Source: JBQSUQ01 sp052384575 (lineage in GTDB: Bacteria > Pseudomonadota > Gammaproteobacteria > Enterobacterales > Pasteurellaceae). Taken from it: 54,379 nucleotides of DNA. The DNA lies in assembly GCA_052384575.1 (NCBI GenBank), contig JBQSUQ010000002.1; one strand, written 5' to 3'. The notes under the pieces were generated by a model. That model ran no database searches, had not been told where the DNA came from, and saw nothing but the letters and a program-made list of their open reading frames with translations. Every line of letters begins with the position of its first letter. The first letter of the stretch is position 1. Below, in pieces: positions 8,750-17,401 of the stretch. The translations under genes and the position numbers were made by a program.

Positions 8750-8766
8750 TTTTATAGGAAAGTATT

Positions 8767-9108
8767 ATGCCAAAAATTGTTTTTTTACCTCATGAAGAAT
8801 TCTGCCCTGAAGGCATGGTCGTTGATGCTGCGACAGGTGAGAATTTATTAGATGTTGCACATAATGCCGGTGTTGAAATTCATCATGCTTGCGATGGTTC
8901 TTGCGCTTGTACAACTTGCCATGTGGTAATTAGAGAGGGCTTCGATAGCCTAAATGAAACAACAGATCAAGAAGAAGATATGTTAGATAAGGCTTGGGGT
9001 TTAGAAATGGATAGCCGCTTGTCTTGTCAATGTGTTGTGGGTGAAGAAGATTTAGTTGTTGAAATTCCAAAATATAACTTAAACCATGCAAATGAGGCGG
9101 CACATTAA
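8767..9108 (+). CDS. fdx: ISC-type [2Fe-2S] ferredoxin
   Basis: Adrenodoxin-like ferredoxin giving electrons for cluster assembly on IscU. The cluster ligands are in CDGSCACTTCHVV (three Cys) and the distal SCQCVVGEEDLVV. Length is 113 residues, close to the 111 of E. coli Fdx. The stop codon overlaps the iscX start in TAATG, showing coupled translation. TAGGAAAG forms the ribosome site. Confidence 0.97.
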   Translation: MPKIVFLPHEEFCPEGMVVDAATGENLLDVAHNAGVEIHHACDGSCACTTCHVVIREGFDSLNETTDQEEDMLDKAWGLEMDSRLSCQCVVGEEDLVVEIPKYNLNHANEAAH

Positions 9109-9302
9109 TGAAATGGACTGATACACGCATGATCGCGGAAAATCTGTATGATATGAATCCCGATTTAGATCCAACAACCGTTCGTTTTACTGATATGCAT
9201 AAATGGATTGTTGAAATGGAGGATTTTGATGATGATCCCGAAGCGTCCAACGAGCATATCCTCGAAGCGATTTTAACCATTTGGTTAGAAGAATATGAAT
9301 AA
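9108..9302 (+). CDS. iscX: Fe-S assembly protein IscX (YfhJ)
   Basis: Small acidic protein that binds iron and IscS and tunes the desulfurase; its exact role is still debated. The sequence MKWTDTRMIAENLYDMNPDLDPTTV is split here only by length; the characteristic DPxTVRFTDMHKWI segment and the acidic DFDDDPEASNE region are present. At 64 residues it is complete (66 in E. coli). Last gene of the isc operon, overlapping fdx by one base, and followed by a strong terminator. Confidence 0.94.
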   Translation: MKWTDTRMIAENLYDMNPDLDPTTVRFTDMHKWIVEMEDFDDDPEASNEHILEAILTIWLEEYE

Positions 9303-9305
9303 AAT

Positions 9306-9333
9306 AAAATCCGCTGATGCCAGCGGATTTTTT
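9306..9333 (+). terminator. Terminator of the isc operon
   Basis: Stem AAAATCCGCTG / CAGCGGATTTT with an ATGC loop, followed by TT, directly after the iscX stop codon. Complementary A and T tracts make it usable from both sides. Confidence 0.88.
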
Positions 9334-9364
9334 GTCCTTATAACTCCATAAAGTGCGGTGTATT

Positions 9365-10558
9365 TTACGGTAGTTTTGCAATCACTGCATATCCTTGTTT
9401 CATTCCTTGTATTTCATATTGCGTTTCTGCACATATAAATGCTGATTCGCCTTGATTGAGCTCTAGGGATTTGCCGTTGGCTTGTAACTGTACTTTTCCT
9501 TCCATCACAAATAAGATAGAGGTATTATCTGCGGTTCCTTTAATTAGGGTTTCAGCATGATAATTTAGATTCTCTAAGGCAAAATCTTTTGCGGGAGTTT
9601 GGTAAGTAAAACTGCCTTGGGTTTGAGGTGCAGGAGGGATTAGTTTGGGGATAACTTCGCTGCAATCAATGACTTTTAATAATTCGTCAATATCCACGTG
9701 TTTTGGTGTTAAACCGCCACGAATAACATTATCAGAACAAGCCATTAATTCGATATTTTGTCCACGCAAATAAGCATGAGGAATTCCCGCATCTTGGAAA
9801 ATACCTTCGCCTTTTTTAACATGTACAATATTGAATAGATAAAAACACATTAAACCAGGATCTAATTTGTCGGCAGGGATTTCCATTGCCTCGCAACTAT
9901 AAAGCACCCAATAATCCGGATTTTCTGGCGTGAGGTTTTCTAATTTATTGCTGCTGAATATTGGATTTAACCAACCTTCTAACTGTGATTGGTTTGCTTG
10001 CATAATCTCAGCATAGAAACTGTGTAAGTCTTGAGTTTCTAATTTATCTGCTAGTTGAGCAAAATGCGGATATTGACGTAGGGTTTCAATAATTTTTGCT
10101 TTTGGTTTAAAGCCATGTAATAACCAGAAATCAGATAATGCGATCATCATTTCAGGTTTGTGATTATTATCTTTATAAGTCCGCTTAGGATCTTTTAAGT
10201 CAATGCCACGTTGATTTTCTTGTGCAAAACCGATTTCAGCTTGCTTTTTCGTTGGATGTAGCTGAATTGATAGCGGTAATTTCACATCAAGAATTTTGAG
10301 TAAATAAGGCAGTTCATCGCCAAAAGTGTTTCTACTTTGTGTGCCAAGAGCAGAAGGATTTTGTCGTAAAAAAGTAAGTAGGCTTTGTGTTTCTCCGTCA
10401 ATGTCAATTTGCGATGGTGAGGAATTATGAGCACCAAGCCACCATTCTGCATAAGTTTGTTGAGGTTGTTTATCGAATTGAATTAATGTCGGAATATAAT
10501 TTTCGCCACCCCAAGCATATTGCTGTAATGTGCCTGTGAGTTTGTAAATGCCAGTCAT
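9365..10558 (-). CDS. manA: Mannose-6-phosphate isomerase, class I
   Basis: Zn-dependent interconversion of mannose-6-phosphate and fructose-6-phosphate, feeding mannose into glycolysis or GDP-mannose synthesis. Type I signatures are present: amino end YKLTGTLQQYAWGG, Zn-binding SIQLHPTKKQAE, YKDNNHKPEMMIALSDFWLLHGF region (His and Glu ligands), and FQDAGIPHAYLRGQNIELMACSDN near residue 280. Length of 397 residues is typical. It stands alone between the isc and frd operons; an uptake sequence lies just after its stop. Confidence 0.93.
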   Translation of the reverse strand: MTGIYKLTGTLQQYAWGGENYIPTLIQFDKQPQQTYAEWWLGAHNSSPSQIDIDGETQSLLTFLRQNPSALGTQSRNTFGDELPYLLKILDVKLPLSIQLHPTKKQAEIGFAQENQRGIDLKDPKRTYKDNNHKPEMMIALSDFWLLHGFKPKAKIIETLRQYPHFAQLADKLETQDLHSFYAEIMQANQSQLEGWLNPIFSSNKLENLTPENPDYWVLYSCEAMEIPADKLDPGLMCFYLFNIVHVKKGEGIFQDAGIPHAYLRGQNIELMACSDNVIRGGLTPKHVDIDELLKVIDCSEVIPKLIPPAPQTQGSFTYQTPAKDFALENLNYHAETLIKGTADNTSILFVMEGKVQLQANGKSLELNQGESAFICAETQYEIQGMKQGYAVIAKLP

Positions 10559-10637
10559 ATTTTATCCTTAACTTGATAATAGAATTCAGCTGATTCTAGC
10601 ACAAAAGTGCGGTGGAATTTTATAATGTTTATGAAAT

Positions 10638-10667
10638 AAAAATAGGCATCATTTGATGCCTATTTTG
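10638..10667 (-). terminator. Terminator of the frdABCD operon
   Basis: A long stem AAAATAGGCATCA / TGATGCCTATTTT with a very short loop, followed on the minus strand by T-rich sequence, lies just past the frdD stop and before manA. Confidence 0.85.
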
Positions 10668-10679
10668 AATTGTCGTGGA

Positions 10680-11024
10680 TTAGATTGCAATGACTGCTAA
10701 GAACACGATAATCGAATAAAGCGCCGCTAATCCATAAAAAATGAAATGTCCTGCTGGCACCTGTACTTTCAGATCATGCATACCATGATGAAGTCGGTGT
10801 AAGCCTGCCCACATTGGGAAAATGGTAATGGCTAATAGCACTAATTTACCAAACCAATTGTGTGCAAATGCAACGATGTTATCTACCGAAATAATGCCAA
10901 AAGGAAGTAATAAACCAATGGCAAGGATTAATACGGGAAATACTAACCCGCTAATCATTCCGCCAGCACTAAACATTAACCATACAGGTGGTTCATTTGA
11001 ACGCTTTGGATTTTGATTAACCAT
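10680..11024 (-). CDS. frdD: Fumarate reductase membrane anchor subunit FrdD
   Basis: One of two hydrophobic anchors that hold FrdAB on the inner membrane and form the menaquinol site. Three membrane segments are visible: about residues 15-40 (MFSAGGMISGLVFPVLILAI is its core), 58-78 and 90-114. The SNEPPVWLMFSAGG start and the HRLHHGMHDL segment are family-typical. Length is 114 residues (119 in E. coli). It begins 9 bases after frdC. Confidence 0.95.
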   Translation of the reverse strand: MVNQNPKRSNEPPVWLMFSAGGMISGLVFPVLILAIGLLLPFGIISVDNIVAFAHNWFGKLVLLAITIFPMWAGLHRLHHGMHDLKVQVPAGHFIFYGLAALYSIIVFLAVIAI

Positions 11025-11033
11025 ATTTCCTCC

Positions 11034-11426
11034 TTAAATAAACAATAAAATTAAGGTGAGAACACTGATTACACCAAAAGCAACGCGTAATGCATTACGG
11101 ATAAGGCTTGCTTTTAGTCCTGTTGTGCCAGACATCACTTCGCCTGTCATATCAAATAGCGTAATCGCATGTAGGATTAACCCACCCAAAGAAATAATAT
11201 TTAAAATAATGACCAATGGATTTTGTAAGAATGGAATGAAACTTTCTACCATACCATTTTCTTTACCTAGGCAGACAATGCCATACAACAACACTAAACA
11301 GAACCAAACGGTAGGGATAGCTGTTGCTTCGCGTAGCATATAAAAGCGATAAAAATCGACTTTTTTCCACCAAGTTGGTGTCATTTCTCGTACATATTTT
11401 TTACGTTTGCTTGCTAATTCAGTCAT
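11034..11426 (-). CDS. frdC: Fumarate reductase membrane anchor subunit FrdC
   Basis: Hydrophobic anchor with three membrane helices (about residues 28-50, 65-90 and 108-130). The signature YVREMTPTWWKKVDFYRFYM at the amino end is that of FrdC. Length is 130 residues, as in E. coli (131). It lies 10 bases after frdB with an AGGGAGAATG ribosome site, inside the frdABCD operon. Confidence 0.96.
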   Translation of the reverse strand: MTELASKRKKYVREMTPTWWKKVDFYRFYMLREATAIPTVWFCLVLLYGIVCLGKENGMVESFIPFLQNPLVIILNIISLGGLILHAITLFDMTGEVMSGTTGLKASLIRNALRVAFGVISVLTLILLFI

Positions 11427-11436
11427 AACATTCTCC

Positions 11437-12207
11437 CTATGCTTTTGGTTTAAGCATTGAAATTAGATAGTCTTTCGCACTTTCTAATTTGCCTTGGTTA
11501 ATTGCTGCTGCTGGATTAACATGTTTTGGACATACATCAGAGCAAGCACCTACGAACGTACAAGACCAAACACCATTGTCGCCATTGATGATTGGCATAC
11601 GTTGATCTTTACCGCTATCGCGGTTGTCTAAGTTATAACGATGTGCAAGTGTTAATGCGGCAGGGCCAACGAACTCAGGATTTAAACCAAATTGAGGGCA
11701 AGCTGCATAACATAAACCACAGTTAATACACATAGAGAATTGGCGATATTTTTCCAATTGTTTCGGTGTTTGTTTAGTACGGCTTTTCGCTAATTCTGAA
11801 GATGGATGTGGTTTGCCATCTAATTCAGGCATTTTATTGCCAATGATATAAGGTTTAATTGCTTCTAAACTTTCAATGAAATGGCTTAAATCAACAATTA
11901 AGTCACGTTCAATAGGGAAGTTTGCTAATGCTTCAATGCGCATATGACCGCTGTAATCACGTAAGAACGTTTTACAAGCTAATTTCGGTTTGTTATTTAC
12001 CATCATACCGCAAGAACCACAGATCGCCATACGACAAGACCAGCGGTAAGCCAATTCAGGATCAAGTTTATCTTTAATATAACCGAGTGCATCCAATAAA
12101 GAAGTTTGGTTATCATAAGGAACTTGATAAGTGCGTAAATACGGTTCTTTGTCCACTTCAGGATTATAGCGTAGCACTTCTACATTCATAATAGATTGGT
12201 TAGCCAT
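11437..12207 (-). CDS. frdB: Fumarate reductase iron-sulfur subunit FrdB
   Basis: Electron-transfer subunit carrying [2Fe-2S], [4Fe-4S] and [3Fe-4S] clusters between the quinol site and FrdA. The plant-type ferredoxin ligands are in CRMAICGSCGMMVNN, the bacterial-type ligands in CINCGLCYAACP and CTFVGACSDVCPKHVNP. I start at the ATG giving MANQSIMNVEVLRYNP (256 residues, GGAG upstream). An upstream in-frame ATG would add 19 basic residues lying inside frdA and is rejected. It overlaps the frdA stop by 8 bases, so translation is coupled. Confidence 0.95.
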   Translation of the reverse strand: MANQSIMNVEVLRYNPEVDKEPYLRTYQVPYDNQTSLLDALGYIKDKLDPELAYRWSCRMAICGSCGMMVNNKPKLACKTFLRDYSGHMRIEALANFPIERDLIVDLSHFIESLEAIKPYIIGNKMPELDGKPHPSSELAKSRTKQTPKQLEKYRQFSMCINCGLCYAACPQFGLNPEFVGPAALTLAHRYNLDNRDSGKDQRMPIINGDNGVWSCTFVGACSDVCPKHVNPAAAINQGKLESAKDYLISMLKPKA

Positions 12208-13996
12208 TTGCATTCTCCTTCGCTTTTTCTGCTTCTGCTGCATCAGCTTCAGCACCATACACACGTTTCGCTGGTTGTGATTTTGTAATTTTCACCGGGC
12301 TGTATTCAATACGAGGCGCACCGTTTTCATTGTAGAACGCAAGTGTATGTTTCAAATAGTTCACATCATCACGTTCAACATAGTCTAAACGTTGGTGAGC
12401 ACCACGTGATTCTTTACGTTCAATTGCTGAATTTGCAATCGATTGTGCAACATCTAAGATGTAACCTAATTCAACGGTATAAAGCACATTGGTATTGAAC
12501 ACGCTTGAGCGATCTTGAATACGAATACGTTTGTAACGTTCTTTTAATTCTGCAATTTTATCCACCGCACTTTGCATGCTTGCTTGGTCACGATAAATAC
12601 CACAGCCTTCTTCCATTGCAGTACCCATTTCTTCGCGGATGTCTGCCCAGTTTTCAGTGCCTTCTTGGTTGTATAAATCTTCTAAACGACGAATTACATC
12701 ACGCGCTTGTGCATCAACCGCAGTTTGATTGACAGGATGATTTTCAAGTGCACGTCTTGCAGCATATTCACCTGCGACGCGACCTAATACCACTAACTCA
12801 GCTAATGAGTTAGAACCTAAACGGTTTGCACCATGTAATCCTGAAGATGCACATTCACCTACTGCAAATAAGCCTTTGATACGTGTTTCACTATTGAAAT
12901 CGACTTCAATACCACCCATGGTGTAGTGTACGACTGGACGAACTGGAATTGGGTCATGAACAGGGTTTACACCTTCATAAGCTTGTGCTAATTCACAAAT
13001 AAATGGTAAGCGTTCGTGTAAGTATTTTTCGCCTAAATGACGTAAATCTAAGTTAACAACATCAACACCTTTTGCAGTTTTCAATGTGTTACCTTTTTTC
13101 CATTCTTGCCAGAATGCTTGTGAAACTTTATCGCGAGGACCAAGTTCCATATATTTATTTTGTGGTTTACCAATTGGTGTTTCAGGTCCTAGACCATAAT
13201 CTTGTAAATAACGATAACCATCTTTATTTAATAAGATACCACCTTCACCACGACAACCTTCGGTCATTAGAATACCCGTATTTGGTAAACCTGTTGGGTG
13301 ATACTGAACGAATTCCATATCACGTAATGGTACGCCATGACGATATGCCATAGATAAACCATCACCAGTTACAATACCACCATTGGTATTGAATTTGAAC
13401 GCACGACAACCACCGCCTGTTGCGATGATAACGGCTTTCGCGTTAATTTGAACTAATGTGCCCTCCATCATATTCATGGCAACTAAACCACAAGCATGAC
13501 CATCATCTGTCAGAATATCTAACACAAAGTATTCATCAAAACGTTGAATTTGTGGATATTGGATAGAGGTTTGGAATAAGGTGTGTAATAAGTGGAAACC
13601 GGTTTTATCGGCAGCAAACCAAGTACGTTCGATTTTCATTCCACCGAAACGACGCACGTTGACATCCCCATCTTCTTTACGAGACCAAGGGCAACCCCAA
13701 CGTTCTAACTGTGTCATTTCAACTGGTGAATGTTCAACAAAATATTCAACTACATCTTGTTCACATAGCCAGTCACCACCAGCGACTGTATCTTGGAAAT
13801 GTTTATCGTAGCTGTCTTCTTCTTTTATTACCGCAGCTGCACCACCTTCGGCGGCAACTGTGTGGCTACGCATTGGATAAACTTTAGAAACTAAAGCAAT
13901 TTTTAAATTTGGATTTGCTTCTGCTGCTGCGATTGCGGAACGTAAACCGCCACCACCAGCACCAACAATTGCAATATCTACATTAACGATTTGCAC
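12200..13996 (-). CDS. frdA: Fumarate reductase flavoprotein subunit FrdA
   Basis: Catalytic subunit with covalent FAD that reduces fumarate to succinate in anaerobic respiration. FAD-binding GAGGGGLRSAIAAAEAN, the FAD-histidine segment RSHTVAAEGG (His attached to FAD) and the active-site region HGANRLGSNSLAELVV are present. A GTG start at 13996 gives MQIVNVDIAIVGAGGG (598 residues), matching family ends (MQT..). GGGGGAT lies 8 bases upstream. A TTG five codons earlier is less likely. The operon order frdABCD is intact, with an FNR/CRP-like site 94-107 bases upstream. Confidence 0.95.
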   Translation of the reverse strand: MQIVNVDIAIVGAGGGGLRSAIAAAEANPNLKIALVSKVYPMRSHTVAAEGGAAAVIKEEDSYDKHFQDTVAGGDWLCEQDVVEYFVEHSPVEMTQLERWGCPWSRKEDGDVNVRRFGGMKIERTWFAADKTGFHLLHTLFQTSIQYPQIQRFDEYFVLDILTDDGHACGLVAMNMMEGTLVQINAKAVIIATGGGCRAFKFNTNGGIVTGDGLSMAYRHGVPLRDMEFVQYHPTGLPNTGILMTEGCRGEGGILLNKDGYRYLQDYGLGPETPIGKPQNKYMELGPRDKVSQAFWQEWKKGNTLKTAKGVDVVNLDLRHLGEKYLHERLPFICELAQAYEGVNPVHDPIPVRPVVHYTMGGIEVDFNSETRIKGLFAVGECASSGLHGANRLGSNSLAELVVLGRVAGEYAARRALENHPVNQTAVDAQARDVIRRLEDLYNQEGTENWADIREEMGTAMEEGCGIYRDQASMQSAVDKIAELKERYKRIRIQDRSSVFNTNVLYTVELGYILDVAQSIANSAIERKESRGAHQRLDYVERDDVNYLKHTLAFYNENGAPRIEYSPVKITKSQPAKRVYGAEADAAEAEKAKENANG

Positions 13997-14088
13997 AATA
14001 ATATCCCCCAAAAAATAGAAAAGATCGAAAGATATGTTACTTAAATTTAAACAAATTACTACCTATTTTTTACTATAATGTAAAGAAA

Positions 14089-14104
14089 TGTGATCTATCT
14101 CAAA
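14089..14104 (-). promoter_or_regulatory. Overlapping FNR-like and CRP-like site upstream of frdA
   Basis: GTGAT-CTAT-CTCAA (14090-14103) matches the FNR consensus TTGAT-N4-ATCAA at 8 of 10 positions with exact spacing. The same bases read TGTGA-N6-TCAAA (14089-14104), 9 of 10 to the CRP consensus. FNR activation of frd is established in enteric bacteria; here it is inferred. I could not fix the -10 confidently; TATAGT at 14072-14077 on the minus strand is a candidate. Confidence 0.55.
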
Positions 14105-14210
14105 AACTGTCAAAATCTCACCGCACTTAAAGAAAAATAAGAATAAGTCGCAATTTGTTGTTTGTCTGAATTACGGGTAAAATAGCCGAAATTTTTGAGT
14201 GGAATAACAT

Positions 14211-15182
14211 ATGTCTGAACAAATTGTATGGCAGCCAACGGCGTCAATTAAAAATTTAATCGCACGAGCAAAAATTATCGCAGAAATCCGTCATTTCTTT
14301 ACGGAACGCGGCGTACTTGAAGTCGATACCCCAATTCTCAGTGAATTTGGTGTAACGGATGTGAATTTAGCTACTTTTAGCACAGAATTTAGCTCGCCTT
14401 TTGCGGAACAATCGAAAACCTTATGGCTAAATACCAGCCCTGAATATCATATGAAGCGTTTGCTCGCGGCCGGTTCAGGTGCCATTTTCCAAATTTGTCA
14501 TGTCTTTCGCAATGAAGAAGCCGGCAGAAAACATAATCCTGAATTTACGATGTTGGAATGGTATCGCCCATTCTTTGATATGTATCGCTTAATCAATGAA
14601 GTCGATGATTTATTGCAACAAATTTTAGATTGTGAGCCAGCGGAAAGTTTAAGTTATCAATTTGCTTTCCAAGAATATGTGGGTTTAGATCCCCTTTCAG
14701 CGAGTAAAACCGAACTGATTGCTAAAGCTAAAGAGTATCATTTTATTTGTGACGAAGACGAATCCAGAGATGTGTTGTTGCAATTTTTATTTAGTACTGT
14801 CGTTGAACCTCAAATAGGGCAGAAAAGACCTGTTGCTATTTATCATTTTCCTGCCACTCAAGCAGCGTTAGCGCAAATTAGTTCAGAAGATCATCGCGTG
14901 GCAGAACGTTTTGAGTTTTATTACAAAGGCTTAGAGCTTGCTAATGGTTTTCATGAATTAACGGATGCAAGCGAGCAACAACATCGTTTTGAACAGGATA
15001 ACCGTTTAAGAGAAAAATTGGGATTGCCTGTAAGAGATATTGATCATCGATTATTAGCCGCATTGCAATCAGGTTTACCTAATACCTCCGGGGTTGCGCT
15101 TGGCGTAGATCGTTTATTGATGATCGCTTTAGGTGTGGAAAACATTGAAGAAGTGATGTCATTTGGTATTTCTAATGCCTAA
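14211..15182 (+). CDS. epmA: Elongation factor P-(R)-beta-lysine ligase EpmA (GenX/PoxA)
   Basis: Paralogue of the class II lysyl-tRNA synthetase catalytic core, without the tRNA anticodon-binding domain. It attaches beta-lysine to elongation factor P to help ribosomes through polyproline runs. Class II motifs: FFTERGVLEVDTPILSEFG (motif 1), FRNEEAGRKHNPEFTMLEWY (motif 2) and SGVALGVDRLLMIALG (motif 3). Length is 323 residues (325 in E. coli). It is divergent from frdA, the same neighbour as in enteric genomes. An uptake sequence follows the stop. Confidence 0.95.
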   Translation: MSEQIVWQPTASIKNLIARAKIIAEIRHFFTERGVLEVDTPILSEFGVTDVNLATFSTEFSSPFAEQSKTLWLNTSPEYHMKRLLAAGSGAIFQICHVFRNEEAGRKHNPEFTMLEWYRPFFDMYRLINEVDDLLQQILDCEPAESLSYQFAFQEYVGLDPLSASKTELIAKAKEYHFICDEDESRDVLLQFLFSTVVEPQIGQKRPVAIYHFPATQAALAQISSEDHRVAERFEFYYKGLELANGFHELTDASEQQHRFEQDNRLREKLGLPVRDIDHRLLAALQSGLPNTSGVALGVDRLLMIALGVENIEEVMSFGISNA

Positions 15183-15295
15183 AAGTGCGGTGTATTTTGC
15201 CCGAGTTTTGTGAATAAAAGTTGCAAAACAGGGGATACAACTTTAAACTTACTCACTTGAATTTTATTTCTTTTCAATTTGGAAAAATTTCGCTT

Positions 15296-16264
15296 ATGGA
15301 TACACCAAAAAATCAAGCAGAACAAGTACTTTCACTTGGTGAGCAGTTTCGTCAAGCGCGCCAAGGGTTAAATTTAACCCTTGAAGAAGCCGCAGAAAAA
15401 ATTAATTTACGCCCAGTGATTTTACAATATTTGGAAAATAATGAATTTATTCAGAAAAATATTCCTGCGACCTTTATGAAAGGTTATGTGCGTAATTATG
15501 CGAAGTTTCTAAAATTACCAGAAAGTCTATGGGATAATGACGCGATCTTTGGTGAAGATCCGAAAAATGATTTAAATCGTAATGCACGAGTGAGACGTGC
15601 GACGACGCCTCATGCTTCATATAGTCGTTGGTTAGGTATTTTAACTGGTTTAGTGCTTTTAGTTGTTGCAAGTATGACTGCTCTTTGGTGGTGGGAAAAT
15701 TACCAACAATCTAACTCTGAACGAGATAATATGGTTCAAAACTATGTAGCAAGTGAAGAGCAAACCACAAATACAGAAAAGACCAATGCAGCCTTATTGC
15801 CACCTACAACACCAGCTGTAGAAAATACAAATGTAGCATCAGCACCTGTGACAACAGAAGCTGCACCAGACCTAACAACAGTGCCTGCTGTTGCAACCAC
15901 AGAAGTGGCTCCAGCAATGGAAAATTCTGCCCCTGCTACCGCTGAAAACATGTTGAGTCAGCATTTAAATCAGGCAACCAACGTGGAAAATAATGCGGTT
16001 GAAAGCAACGCAGAAGAAAATAAAGTGGTAAGTGGCGATTTACAAATCGAAATTACCGCCGCAACCAGCTGGATTACGGTAAAAGATGCGAATCGTAAAA
16101 ATTTAGCACAAAAAGAATACAAGCAAGGTGAAGTATTAACCTTTGATGGTAAAGGACCTTATGCTTTAACCATTGGTGCGCCAGCAAATGTGAAAATTAC
16201 TTATAAGGGCGAAGCTTATCCGTTAAAAATTGACGGTCGTGTTGCTCGAATCAAATTACAATAA
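15296..16264 (+). CDS. rodZ: Cytoskeleton/cell-shape protein RodZ
   Basis: Inner-membrane protein that tethers MreB filaments and keeps rod shape. Order of parts: an N-terminal cytoplasmic helix-turn-helix (LGEQFRQARQGLNLTLEEAA...), a basic juxtamembrane patch, one membrane segment at about residues 111-131 (WLGILTGLVLLVVASMTALW), a low-complexity Thr/Ala/Pro periplasmic linker, and a C-terminal DUF4115-type beta domain (SWITVKDANRKNLAQKEYKQ). I start at the ATG for MDTPKNQAEQ; an extension from an upstream alternative codon is unlike the family. It is 5 bases from ispG, so probably co-transcribed. Confidence 0.9.
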   Translation: MDTPKNQAEQVLSLGEQFRQARQGLNLTLEEAAEKINLRPVILQYLENNEFIQKNIPATFMKGYVRNYAKFLKLPESLWDNDAIFGEDPKNDLNRNARVRRATTPHASYSRWLGILTGLVLLVVASMTALWWWENYQQSNSERDNMVQNYVASEEQTTNTEKTNAALLPPTTPAVENTNVASAPVTTEAAPDLTTVPAVATTEVAPAMENSAPATAENMLSQHLNQATNVENNAVESNAEENKVVSGDLQIEITAATSWITVKDANRKNLAQKEYKQGEVLTFDGKGPYALTIGAPANVKITYKGEAYPLKIDGRVARIKLQ

Positions 16265-16269
16265 AAATT

Positions 16270-17376
16270 ATGTCATCATTTAAACCTTCAATTAAACGTC
16301 GTGAATCGACAAAAATTTATGTGGGAAATGTGCCGGTCGGTGGAGATGCGCCTATTGCAGTGCAATCAATGACTAATACGCGTACCACTGATGTGGAAGC
16401 CACTGTTGCACAAATTAAATCTTTAGAACGTGTTGGCGCGGATATTGTGCGTGTTTCGGTGCCAACAATGGATGCAGCGGAAGCTTTCAAATTAATTAAG
16501 CAACAAGTGAATGTGCCACTAGTTGCAGATATTCATTTTGACTATCGCATTGCCTTAAAAGTCGCGGAATATGGTGTGGATTGTTTACGTATTAATCCAG
16601 GTAATATTGGACGTGAAGATCGTATTCGTGCAGTAGTAGATTGCGCTAGAGATAAAAATATCCCTATCCGTATTGGTGTGAACGCAGGTTCTTTAGAAAA
16701 AGATTTACAGGAAAAATATGGCGAACCAACACCGGAAGCCTTATTGGAATCGGCGTTACGTCATGTGGAAATTTTAGATCGCCTTAACTTTGATCAATTT
16801 AAAGTGAGCGTGAAAGCCTCGGATGTGTTTTTAGCGGTGGAAAGTTATCGTTTATTAGCCAAAGCTATTAAGCAACCTTTGCATTTAGGCATTACTGAAG
16901 CGGGCGGTTTTCGTGCTGGCGCCGTAAAAAGTGCGGTGGGTTTAGGCATGCTTTTAGCTGAAGGCATTGGTGATACTTTGCGTATTTCATTAGCAGCTGA
17001 TCCAGTGGAAGAAATCAAAGTGGGTTTTGATATTCTTAAATCATTACGTATTCGTTCACGTGGCATTAATTTTATTGCTTGCCCAACTTGTTCGCGCCAA
17101 GAATTTGATGTAATTGGTACAGTGAATGCCCTTGAACAACGTTTAGAGGATATCATCACACCAATGGATGTTTCCATTATTGGTTGCGTGGTAAATGGTC
17201 CAGGTGAAGCATTAGTTTCTGATTTAGGCGTAACGGGTGGCAACAAAAAAAGTGGCTTCTATTTAGATGGTGAGCGCCAAAAAGAACGCTTTGATAATGA
17301 TGATCTCATTAATCAATTGGAAGCAAAAATTCGCGCCAGAGTGGCAGCGCAAGACCCTAAAAATCGAATTATTTAA
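16270..17376 (+). CDS. ispG: 4-hydroxy-3-methylbut-2-en-1-yl diphosphate synthase IspG (GcpE)
   Basis: [4Fe-4S] enzyme of the MEP isoprenoid pathway, converting MEcPP to HMBPP. The TIM-barrel part starts with RRESTKIYVGNVPVGGDAP and contains VADIHFDYRIALKVAEYGVD. The cluster domain has the CPTCSRQEFD pair and the third Cys in IIGCVVNGPGEA. Length is 368 residues (372 in E. coli). Placed between rodZ and hisS, the order common in gammaproteobacteria. Confidence 0.97.
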   Translation: MSSFKPSIKRRESTKIYVGNVPVGGDAPIAVQSMTNTRTTDVEATVAQIKSLERVGADIVRVSVPTMDAAEAFKLIKQQVNVPLVADIHFDYRIALKVAEYGVDCLRINPGNIGREDRIRAVVDCARDKNIPIRIGVNAGSLEKDLQEKYGEPTPEALLESALRHVEILDRLNFDQFKVSVKASDVFLAVESYRLLAKAIKQPLHLGITEAGGFRAGAVKSAVGLGMLLAEGIGDTLRISLAADPVEEIKVGFDILKSLRIRSRGINFIACPTCSRQEFDVIGTVNALEQRLEDIITPMDVSIIGCVVNGPGEALVSDLGVTGGNKKSGFYLDGERQKERFDNDDLINQLEAKIRARVAAQDPKNRII

Positions 17377-17401
17377 ACAGAATTACAAGTAGGAAAATAA
17401 C

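Noticed and set aside
12208..12264. 19-residue N-terminal extension of FrdB
   Set aside because: It lies inside frdA in another frame; the ATG at 12207 aligns with the family and has a ribosome site.
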